A stretch of 30,844 bases of DNA from Neocallimastix lanati (nom. inval.). Taxonomy: Eukaryota > Neocallimastigomycota > Neocallimastigomycetes > Neocallimastigales > Neocallimastigaceae. The position numbers and the translations under genes are program-made. Numbering within the stretch: the first letter of the stretch is position 1; every line of letters starts with the position of its first letter. Positions 12,656 to 25,955 of the stretch are shown here, piece by piece. The DNA is taken from positions 1-30,844 of the forward strand of contig JACVTC010000414.1 of assembly GCA_016946835.1 (NCBI GenBank), read 5' to 3'. The notes below the pieces were generated by a model. That model saw only the letters and a list, made by a program, of their open reading frames with translations. It was not told the DNA's origin and made no database searches.

Positions 12656-12660
12656 AGATA
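11871..12660. other. Homopolymer-rich relic DNA, no gene
   Basis: The stretch contains A runs at about 11986-12014, 12246-12288 and 12615-12654, and no credible frame. The block at about 12557-12614 has more balanced composition and directly precedes 40 A. It may be the 3' end of another retroelement copy, but this is inference. Confidence 0.5.
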
Positions 12661-13690
12661 TATATTACTAAAATAAAGCGAAATAACATTGTAGCTAATG
12701 ATAAATTTTCAAGTATTTAAATCGTAATATACTTATTATTTATTTGTTTGATATTGTTCAAATATTTATATATAAAATTTATTGTTTTTGTTGATATTAA
12801 ATAGTTAAATATTTATTGTTAATATTATACTAAAAATCACTTTATTTTATACTTTTGTATTATTATTCTGAAATATTAGTAAATATATTTTTAAAATATA
12901 AATATCTATACTTTCATAATTTTAGTTTTGTTAATCATTATAACTATATAAGTTTATTAGTACAAATATATTTAATTTTAAATATATAAACTATACATAT
13001 ATTTATACTGTCCATTTAAATGATTGCACAATAAAATATAAACTATAAATTAATTTTAATATTATTTATTAATAAATACTCTTATTTTATTTTTTATTAT
13101 TTATTAATAAATACTCTTATTATTATTTATTTTTTATCATTATATATTATTTATTATTTATTTTTTATTATTGTTAAAAGTCTTGGAATTTATTATTAGT
13201 TAATTATGTCAACTTTATTTTTATGTTTTATACTCAATAATTACTCAAGAATTACTCAAAAGTATAATACGTGCCTTATACGTTTAATTTAATACAATAT
13301 GTGCCAATACATTATAGATACATTTGACGAATGGGGAGAGTGCATTTCGAAAATTTGTATTTTGTTGTATGGCTTAATTATTTTAATTTTAAGCCACTTA
13401 ATTTTATTAAAATTTTAATGAATAATAATTAATTAATTAAATAAATAAAATTACAATTCTCAAAAATTTTCAAACACGTAATCTTACGTGGGGCGTATAT
13501 CTAATTGTATCATATTTTTGTGGCTTTTTTCTACAATTTTTTAAAAGCTATATATTCACAATATGGCGTGAATAATAAATGCGGTGATATTTTATGACGA
13601 AAATTTATAAGCCATCAAGAATTTGGCGAAATTCAACTGGACGAAATTCAACTTTTGGCGAAATACAGCACTTCAATAAATAATAATTAG
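12661..13690. other. A+T-rich intergenic DNA
   Basis: I see no gene here. The part at 13320-13690 is less A+T-rich and holds short direct repeats of a GGCGAAATTCAAC type (about 13622-13670) and a 16-base palindrome (13475-13490). This could be a terminal region of the DNA transposon whose transposase relic starts at 14225, but no matching inverted copy was found on the right. Confidence 0.4.
13475..13490. repeat. Perfect palindrome CACGTAA-TC-TTACGTG
   Basis: Seven-base arms with a 2-base centre form an inverted repeat. It contains CACGT/ACGTG boxes of the kind bound by bHLH proteins. No gene start is near, so it is listed only as a structure. Confidence 0.5.
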
Positions 13691-13691
13691 G

Positions 13692-14040
13692 TTAGGTATT
13701 TCTATTTAACATTGAAAAATAAAATAAAAAATAAATAAACATTTTATTTTTTAATGCTTAAAAAATAAAATAAAAATAAGAAATAAGAAAACTTTTTTTT
13801 TAAACATTGAAAAATAAAATAAAAATAAATACACATTTTATTTTTTAATGCTTAAAAAATAAAATAAAAATAAATTAACATTTTATTTTTTAATGCTTAA
13901 AAAATAAAAAATAATAAGAAATAAGAAAACTTCTTTTTTAAACATTAAAAAATAAAAATAAAAATAAATAAAAATTTATTTTCTAAGCATTAAAAAATAA
14001 AAAAAATAAAATAAAAAAAAAAAATAAAAAATAAAAATAA
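13692..14040. repeat. Tandem hairpin-forming A/T repeat
   Basis: Repeated blocks each contain a T-rich arm, the loop TGC and a complementary A-rich arm. The clearest has 14-base arms at 13741-13754 and 13758-13771, repeated near 13834 and 13878. Interspersed AAGAAATAAGAAAACTT blocks recur at about 13778 and 13917. The region is a degenerate tandem array of possible hairpins. Confidence 0.65.
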
Positions 14041-14224
14041 AAATAAATAAATAAAATAGTAAATAAAAAAATAATAAATAATTAATAATTAAATAATTAT
14101 TTAAATAATTATATAATTAATTAAAAAAAGGTTTATTATTTTAAATATTAAAAAAAAAAAAAAAGTTTCAAAGCATTTAAAAGTATATTTATTAAAATAT
14201 TTTATTGAAAAATTTTAATTATTA

Positions 14225-14857
14225 ATGGAAGACAATATAGAAATTGTAATAAGTGAAACAAATCGAGGAAATGAACAAATTATTATTAATAAAAAACACA
14301 AATTTAATTTTTCATTTCAAACGAAAGATAAATCAAAAATTTATTGATACACTGAATATAAGACTTTAAATAAATGTAAATCTTTAATTATTTTAAATGA
14401 TAAAAAGGAGGTTTTAAAATATGAAAGTTTACATAACCATCTCGAAAAAGAAATTGATGTGTCTATATCAGTATCAAAGCATAAAATTAAGGAAGAAATT
14501 AAGAAAAATTCAATTCTTATGGATATAAAACCTAAACATATATTTAATGCCGTTTCTCAAGAAATGGGACTTATATGTCCCGAATATAGTACAATTAGAT
14601 CCCAAATAATAAGAAATATAAATAAACAATTTCCTCCAAACATAAAAAGTTTTGATGATATTCCCATTGAATCAGAATATTATAAAACGAAAAGAAATGA
14701 AAATTTTATGATATTTAAAAATACTGATCTAATAATCTTTCAATCACCATTCCAAGCATATTTATTTTCGAATTATCATAAAAATATATTTGCGGACGGT
14801 ACATTTTATGCAGCACCGAAATTTAGTTATCAGTTATTTATAACAAGAATAGTTTAA
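14225..14857 (+). pseudogene. FLYWCH / MULE-type transposase N-terminal relic
   Basis: From ATG 14225 the frame runs 40 codons to a TGA at 14345-14347 and then continues open in the same frame to 14857. The part around the stop resembles a FLYWCH-type zinc finger: a Tyr/Trp-rich strand, a Cys near 14375 and HNH near 14440. The TGA stands where an aromatic residue is expected. The last part (FADGTFYAAPKFSYQLFI) is the start of a MULE transposase catalytic domain with its first Asp. The protein stops directly afterwards, where the 84-bp tandem repeats begin, so the rest of the catalytic domain is missing. It is a dead fragment of a Mutator-like element. MULE identity is from family knowledge of the DGTF...P...QL pattern. 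Confidence 0.7.
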
Positions 14858-15160
14858 ATAATAATTAAATAATCTTAATTTAAAAAAATGCTAGAAAAAT
14901 ACAAATTTATTTATTTTAAATTTATATTTATAATCGTTTAAATAATAATTAAATAATCTTAATTTAAAAAAATGCTAGAAAAATATAAATTTATTTATTT
15001 TAAATTTATATTTATAATCGTTTAAATAATAATTAAATAATCTTAATTTAAAAAAATGCTAGAAAAATATAAATTTATTTATTTTAAATTTATATTTATA
15101 ATCGTTTAAATAATAATCTTAATTTAAAAAAATGCTAGAAAAATACAAATTTATTTACCT
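14858..15160. repeat. 84-bp tandem repeat, about 3.7 copies
   Basis: The marker AATGCTAGAAAAATA recurs with spacings of 84, 84 and 76 bases. The last copy lacks 8 bases (AATTAAAT). The array starts exactly at the broken end of the transposase relic. Confidence 0.9.
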
Positions 15161-15252
15161 ATTGTGTTTATTTAATAATCTTAATAGAAATTATCTTTTA
15201 GTTATTTTTATTAAGTAATTTATAACTAAAACCGATTTATTTGATACTAGTT

Positions 15253-15390
15253 AAAATTTTATTGATATCAATATCAATATTATATAATTATAAATTTTAT
15301 TAATATCAATATCAATATTATATAATTAAAAATTTTATTAATATCAATATCAATATTATATAATTATAAATTTTATTAATATCAATATAC
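15253..15390. repeat. 38-bp tandem repeat, about 3.5 copies
   Basis: An AATTTTATTAATATCAATA-type unit recurs every 38 bases (T4 tracts begin at 15257, 15295, 15333 and 15371). Copies are nearly identical, so the amplification looks recent. Confidence 0.9.
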
Positions 15391-15750
15391 TTTTCAAAAT
15401 TAATTATGTTATTAAAAATATTAAATTCAATAAAAGATTTTTATTATTTTATTAAAATTCTAATTGTTATAATTATATTTTAATAATAATTGATTCATAT
15501 TGATCAAACATTATAAATATTACTACGCAAATAATTAATTATTTTAATAGGATCAATTATTCAACTCTTATTGTTTTAATTTTTAATTCTTATATTATTT
15601 AAATTAATATATATATATATATCGTTTATGAAAATATGAATTATAAATAATTAAAATTATTTACTTTTCATTTAAATTTTTTTATTTACTATAATAAAAT
15701 ATAATAATTAAAAGACAAACGTTATTATAACTAAATTTTTTTTTTTTTTA

Positions 15751-16097
15751 GAAAAATTAATGAAAAAAAATTAAAATATATAAGATTCCTATATATATAA
15801 AATAATTATTATATTTTTTATTTTATTTTATTTTATTTTATATTTATTTCACCTATATACTATTATTTAATATTTTTATATATGTTAAACTTATATATAT
15901 TTATATGGTTTATATATTATATAGAAAAATAAATGAAAAAAAATTAAAATATATGATTTCTATATATATAAAATAATTATTATATATTTTTTTTATTTTA
16001 TTTTATTTTATTTTATATTTATTTCACCTATATACTATTATTTAATATTTTTATATATGTTAAACTTATTTATATTTATATGGTTTATATATTATCT
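15751..16097. repeat. 173-bp tandem duplication
   Basis: The block starting GAAAAATTAATGAAA at 15751 is repeated from 15924 with few changes, including the TTTCACCTATATACTATT segment. Both copies are very A+T-rich and non-coding. With the 84-bp and 38-bp arrays it fills the space between the transposase relic and the microexon array. Confidence 0.85.
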
Positions 16098-16173
16098 TAA
16101 CTTTTAAAAAAATAATATTTAGTTTAATAATAAATTTAAAAATTAATCTATAAAAAATCTATTTTTTATTTAT

Positions 16174-16396
16174 TTAACCACGCCAACACCAACCATATTC
16201 AGTAAGACAGTATTTACCAACTATATCATAAACACGAGCATCACGATCAACATAACTTCTCCATGAAAATCCACCTCTTGTGTTATTTGGTGTGTAATAA
16301 CATCCATTTTTGGTACTTATATGTCTAGTAATCCATTTACATTTATCTGGATTTTTATATTGTGTATCTCTAAGATATGCTCCAACAGGGATTTCT
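16174..16396 (-). CDS. Orphan C-terminal coding exon, Cys-containing protein of unknown function
   Basis: Reading right to left, a frame of about 74 codons ends at TAA (16176-16174). The translation contains EIPVGAYLRDTQY, KCKWITRHI, NGCYYTPNNTRGGFSW and KYCLTEYGWCW at the end. Base composition is clearly less A+T-rich than the surroundings, as in a real exon. Its 5' border has a good acceptor (CTTAC branch-like motif followed by TAATTATAG, ending at 16397). The open frame continues about 12 codons further without an ATG, so 5' exons are missing or lie antisense to the microexon array. Four Cys and many aromatic residues suggest a secreted domain. I do not recognise the family. It could be the stranded tail of a gene cut by rearrangement. 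Confidence 0.5.
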
Positions 16397-16406
16397 CTAT
16401 AATTAG

Positions 16407-16538
16407 GTAAGATTAATTTTTTGTTTAATTGTTATTAAAAAATTTTAAAAATAATTGAAAATAACATATATTTATTATAAATATTTTTAATATTTAATAA
16501 TTATAAAATTTTAATTACAAATTTCTTTATCTATATAG
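16407..16538 (+). other. First intron-like unit of the array, starting at AG|GTAAGA
   Basis: A donor-like GTAAGA at 16407 directly follows an acceptor-like AATTAG. The distance to the first triplet (132 bases) equals the usual intron length in the array. No exon in the required phase is open upstream (TAA in frame), so the site may be a zero-length (recursive) splice site or the broken edge of the array. The same bases serve as branch-like motif and acceptor for the minus-strand exon. Confidence 0.4.
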
Positions 16539-18763
16539 GCAGTAAGTATAAATATATATTTAAATGTATTATTAAAATTTTCTTAAAAACTAATTTTAAA
16601 CAACATATATTTATTATGAATATTTTAAATATTGAATAATTGTAAATTTTATAATATAAATTATTTCATATCAATAGGGAGTAAATATGAATTTATGTTT
16701 AGTTATTATTAAATATTATTGAAATTAATTTGTAAATAACATATACTTATTATCAATCATTCAAATATTTGATTATTATAAATTTTGATTTATAAATTCT
16801 TTTATATAAATAGGCCGTAAGAATAAATAATATACTTTAATATTATATTAAAAATTTAAAAATTTATAATAAATAACATATATTTATCAAAAATATTTTT
16901 AATGTTTGTTTTTATTAATATTATAATACAAATTATTTTATTATAAACAGAATGTAAGTAAATATATAATTAAATATATATAATAAAAATTTTTGAAATT
17001 AATTGTATATTATAATTAATTGTATATTATATATTACAAATATTTATTTTCATTCATTCAAATATTTGATTATTATTAATTTTATGCTACAAAATATTTC
17101 ATGTAAATAGGCGGTAAGTATAAATATACAATTAAATATTTTATTAATAGTTTTAAAACTAATTATAAATAATAAATATTTATTATAAATTATTCATATA
17201 TTTAATTATTATAACTTTTATATTATAAATTATTTAATACAAATAGTTTGTAAGTATAAATATATATTTAAATGTATCATTAAAATTTTTTTAAAAACTA
17301 ATTTTAGACAACATATATTTATTATGAATATTTTAAATATTGAATAATTGTAAATTTTATAATACAAATTATTTCATATCAGTAGGGGGGGGGGGGTAAA
17401 TATGAATTTTATGTTTAGTTATTATTAAATATTATTAAAATTAATATGTAAATAATATATACTTATTATTAATCATTCAAATATTTGATTATTATAAATT
17501 TTGTATTATAAATTCTTATATATATATAGGCCGTAAGTATAAATTTATCTTAAAAGATTCTATTAAAAATTTTTGAAATTAATTGTATATTACATTTATT
17601 TATTATTTATATTCTAAATATTTGATTATTAAAAAATTTATAATACAAAATATTTCATATAAATAGCCCGTTAAGTTTAAATCTATATTTAAATATATTA
17701 TTAAAATTTTTTAAAATTAATTGTAAAATAGTATATAGATTATTAATCATTAAAGTATTTAATCATTAAAATATTTAATTAATATAAATTTTATATTATA
17801 AATTATTTCATATAAATAGATGGTAAGTATAAATTTATAGTTTAATATATTTATAAAATTTTATAAAATTAATTATAAATAAACTCTATTTGTTATAAAT
17901 CATTTATATAATTTGATTATTATTAATATTATACTACAAATTATTTCATATAAATAGATAGTAAGTTTAAATATATATTTAAATACATTGTAAAAAAAAA
18001 AGAAAATTAAAATAAATTGTAAACATATATTTAATATAAATATTTTAAATATTTAAATATTATTAATATTATACTATAAATTATTTTGTATAAATAGAAA
18101 GTAAGTATAAATTTATATTTTTATATATTTTTGAAATTAATTGAAAATAACTAATGTATATTATAAATATTTTTAAATATTTAATTATTATTAATTTTAT
18201 ACTACAAAATTATTTCATATAAATAGGTGGTATGTATAAATATATATATTAATTTTATTATTAAAATTTTTTGGATGTAATTGTAAATAACAAATTATTT
18301 ATTTATTATTAATTTTATACTACAAAATATTTCATATAAAATAGTTGGTATGCATAAATTTATGCCTAGATATTATTAAAAATATTTTAAATTATTAAAA
18401 TTAATTTTAGAAATATATATATATATATATATATAATTAATGTTTGATAATTTTATATTTTTAATTTTATATTGCTAATTGTTTCAAATGAAAAGAACGT
18501 GAGCATTTATATAAATATAAATTTAAAAATATATTAAATAATTATATATGAGTATTAAAAAATATATTTAAAATATTTAATAAACTTTAATATTATATAA
18601 TAAATACTTCTGTATAAAATAGTCAGTAAGTATAGATATATATATATTACTTTGTTAATAAAATTATTTAAATTATAATAATTAAAATACATTTTAAAAA
18701 AAAAATTTAAAAAAATTATATATTTATTTATATATTTTATTTATTGTTACTCATAAATAGTGT
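16539..18763 (+). repeat. Array of 17 units of about 138 bp with 3-nt candidate microexons
   Basis: Each unit reads TATAAATAG-like acceptor, three bases (17 sites, one expanded), then GTAAGTATAAAT-like donor and an A+T-rich intron-like body. Triplets and starts are: GCA 16539, GGA 16678, GCC 16814, AAT 16951, GCG 17111, TTT 17247, a G run 17386 (10 nt), GCC 17530, CCC 17667 (donor GTTAAG), ATG 17820, ATA 17958, AAA 18098, GTG 18227, TTG 18345, AAC 18496 (donor GTGAGC), TCA 18623, TGT 18761. Spacing is mostly 127-153 bases. The intron bodies are recognisable homologues of each other, while the triplets differ. Counting the G run as GGG, about half of the triplet bases are G or C, against perhaps a tenth in the introns. 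In the phase open in the downstream exons there is no stop. No upstream first exon was found. Confidence 0.6.
17386..17396 (+). repeat. Run of 11 G at one microexon site
   Basis: In a region with almost no G or C, eleven G lie between the acceptor AGTAG and TAAATATG. The neighbouring unit at 16676 has GGGA in this place. With GTAAAT as donor the exon is 10 nt and would shift the frame; a GGG triplet would keep it. It is either a slippage expansion or a base-calling error. Confidence 0.8.
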
Positions 18764-18907
18764 GTAAGTATAAATATATAGTAAATGCATTATAAATTCA
18801 TTTAAATTTATTATAATTAATTTATTTATAAATTATATCTTAATAAATATTTTAAATAATAATATATATTTTTAATTTTTATTTAAAAATTTATTTTATA
18901 TAAATAG

Positions 18908-23227
<4,320 letters not shown>

Positions 23228-23387
23228 GTAAATAAAATTATATTATTATATTTTAATTTTTTATTGAAATATTTATAATTTTTTTATTATTAATAAATAT
23301 AAATTTATTTATTAAAAATTGATGAATAATTAATATATTATTTATATAATAAATATTTTATTAAAATTAATGAAAATGATAAAATAG

Positions 23388-25955
23388 AAGAAGAAGAAGA
23401 AGAAGAAAATGAAGAAAATGAAGAAGAAAATGAAGAAGAAGAAGAAGAAGAAAATGTTGAAGAAGAGGAAAATGAAGAAGATGAAGAAGATGAAGAGAAT
23501 GAAGAAGAAGAAGAAGAAGAGAATGAGGAAGAAGAAAAAGAAAATGAAGAAGAAGAAGAAGAAGAGAATGAGGAAGAAGAAAAAGAAAATGAAGAAGAAG
23601 AAGAAGAAGAAGAGAATGAGGAAGAAGAAAAAGAAAATGAAGAAGAAAATGAAGAAGAAGAAGAAGAAGAAAATGAAGAAAATGAAGAAGAAAATGAAGA
23701 AGAAGAAGAAGAAAATGAAGAAGAAGAAAATGAAGAAAATGAAGAAGAAAATGAAGAAGAAGAAGAAGAAGAAGAAGAAGAAGAAAATGAAGAAAAAGAA
23801 GAAGAGAATAATGAAGAGGAAGAAGAAGAAGAAAATGTTGAAGAAGAAGAAGATAATGAAGAAGAAGAAGAAAATGTTGAAGAAGAGGAAAATGAAGAGG
23901 AAGAAGAAGAAGAGAATGAAGAAGAAGAAAATGATGAAGAAGAAGAAGAGAATGATGAAGAAGAAGAAAATGATGAAGAAGAAGAAGAAAATGATGAAGA
24001 AGAAGAAGAGAATGATGAAGAAGAAGAAAATAATGAAGAAGAAGAAGAGAATGATGAAGAAGAAGAGAATGATGAAGAAGAAGAAAATGATGAAGAGGAA
24101 AATGATGAAGAAGAAGAGAATGATGAAGAAGAAGAGAATGATGAAGAAGAAAATGATGAAGAAGAAGAAGAAGAAGATAATGAAGAAGAAGAAGAAGAAG
24201 AAGATAATGAAGAAGAAGAAGAAAATGAAGAAAATGAAGAAGAAGAAGAAGAAGAAAATGAAGAAGAAGAAGAAGAAGAAAATGAAGAAGAAGAAGAAGA
24301 AGAAGAAAATTAAGAAGAAGATGAAGAAGAAAATAAAGAAGAAGAAGAAGAAGAAAATAAAGAAGAAGAAGAAGAAGAAAATAAAGAAAATGAAGAAGAA
24401 GAAAATAAAGAAAATGAAGAAGAAAAAGAAGAAGAAAATGAAGAAAATGAAGAAGAAAATGAAGAAGAAGAAGAAGAAAATGAAGAAGAAGAAAATGAAG
24501 AAGAAGAAGAAGAAAATAAAGAAGAAGAAGAAGAAGAAAATAAAGAAAATGAAGAAGAAGAAGAAGAAGAGAATGATGAAAAAGAAGAAAACGATGAAGA
24601 GGAAGAAGAAAATGATGAAGAAAAAGAAAATGATGAAGAAGAAGAAGAAGAGGAAAATGAAGAAGAAGAAAACGATGAAGAAGAAGAAGAAGAAGAAAAT
24701 GAAGAAGAAGAAGAAGAAGAAGAAGAAAATAATGAAGAAGAAGAAGAAGAAAATAAAGAAGAAGAAGAAGAAGAAAATAAAGAAAATGAAGAAGAAGAAA
24801 ATAAAGAAAATGAAGAAGAAGAAGAAGAAGAAAATGAAGAAAATGAAGAAGAAAATGAAGAAGAAGAAGAAGAAGAAGAAAATGAAGAAGAAGAAGAAGA
24901 AGAAAATGAAGAAGAAGAAGAAGAAGAAGAAAATAATGAAGAAGAAGAAGAAGAAAATAAAGAAGAAGATGAAGAAGAAAATAAAGAAGAAGAAGAAGAA
25001 GAAAATAAAGAAGAAGATGAAGAAGAAAATAAAGAAGAAGAAGAAGAAGAAAATAAAGAAGAAGAAGAAGAAGAAAATGAAGGAAAAGAAGAAGAAGAAA
25101 ATAAAGAAGAAGATGAAGAAGAAAATAAAGAAGAAGAAGAAGAAGAAAATAAAGAAGAAGATGAAGAAGAAAATAAAGAAAATGAAGAAGAAGAAAATAA
25201 AGAAAATGAAGAAGAAGAAAATAAAGAAAATGAAGAAGAAGAAGAAGAGAATGAGGAAGGAGAAGGAGAAAATGAAGAAGAAGAAGAAGAAAATGAAGAA
25301 GAAGAAGAAAAAGAAAATGAAGAAAATGAAGAAGAAAATAAAGAAGAAGATGAAGAAGAAAATAAAGAAGAAGAAGAAGAAGAAAATAAAGAAGAAGAAG
25401 AAGAAGAAAATAAAGAAGAAGAAGAAGAAGAAAATTAAGAAGAAGATGAAGAAGAAAATAAAGAAGAAGAAGAAGAAGAAAATAAAGAAGAAGAAGAAGA
25501 AGAAAATAAAGAAAATGAAGAAGAAGAAAATAAAGAAAATGAAGAAGAAAATGAAGAAGAAAATGAAGAAAATGAAGAAGAAAATGAAGAAGAAGAAGAA
25601 GAAAATGAAGAAAATGAAGAAGAAAATGAAGAAGAAGAAGGAGAAAATGAAGAAGAAGAAAATGATGTAGAAGAGAATGATGAAGAAGAAAATAAAGAAA
25701 AAGAAAATGAAGGAAAAGAAGAAGAAGAAGAAAATGAAGAAGAAAACGAAGAAGAGAATGATGAAGAAGAAAATGTTGAAGAAGAAAATGTTGAAGAAGA
25801 GAATGATGAGGAAGAAAATGATAAAGAAGAAAATGATAAAGAAGAAAATGATGAAGAAGAAAATGATGAAGAAGTAAATAATGAAGAAGAAAATGATGAA
25901 AAAGAAAATGATGACGGAGAAGAAGAAAATAATGGTGAAAAAGAAGAAACACCAC
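23388..25955 (+). repeat. GAA-rich low-complexity tract coding acidic brush
   Basis: Over 2.5 kb of GAA codons are interrupted by AAT, GAT, AAA and GTT, with higher-order repeats such as GAA-runs followed by AATAAA. No GAA-frame shift occurs along the tract, which argues for selection on the coding frame. Only two point changes (AAT AAA to AAT TAA) create stops, at 24311 and 25436, in nearly identical surroundings. The open frames in the other phase and on the opposite strand are side effects of the repeat. Confidence 0.9.

Noticed and set aside
16407-18763. The regular array viewed as a CRISPR-like or simple satellite array
   Set aside because: Repeat bodies are about 135 bases and diverged, the variable part is only three bases, and eukaryotic splice signals border each. 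A plain satellite does not explain the G+C-rich triplets, though it remains the null model.
16407-18763. Microexons on the minus strand
   Set aside because: ACTTAC on the minus strand could be a branch motif, but most units have no AG acceptor at a suitable distance and no donor. The + strand has both in every unit.
23409-25877. Lys/Met-rich open frames on the + strand
   Set aside because: They are the AAG phase of the same GAA repeat and do not connect to any domain.
23367-25955. Open frame of 862 codons on the minus strand, rich in Leu, His and Phe
   Set aside because: It is the reverse complement of GAA repeats, which cannot give stops easily. The + strand Glu frame is tied to downstream chitin-binding domains and upstream exons in the same phase.
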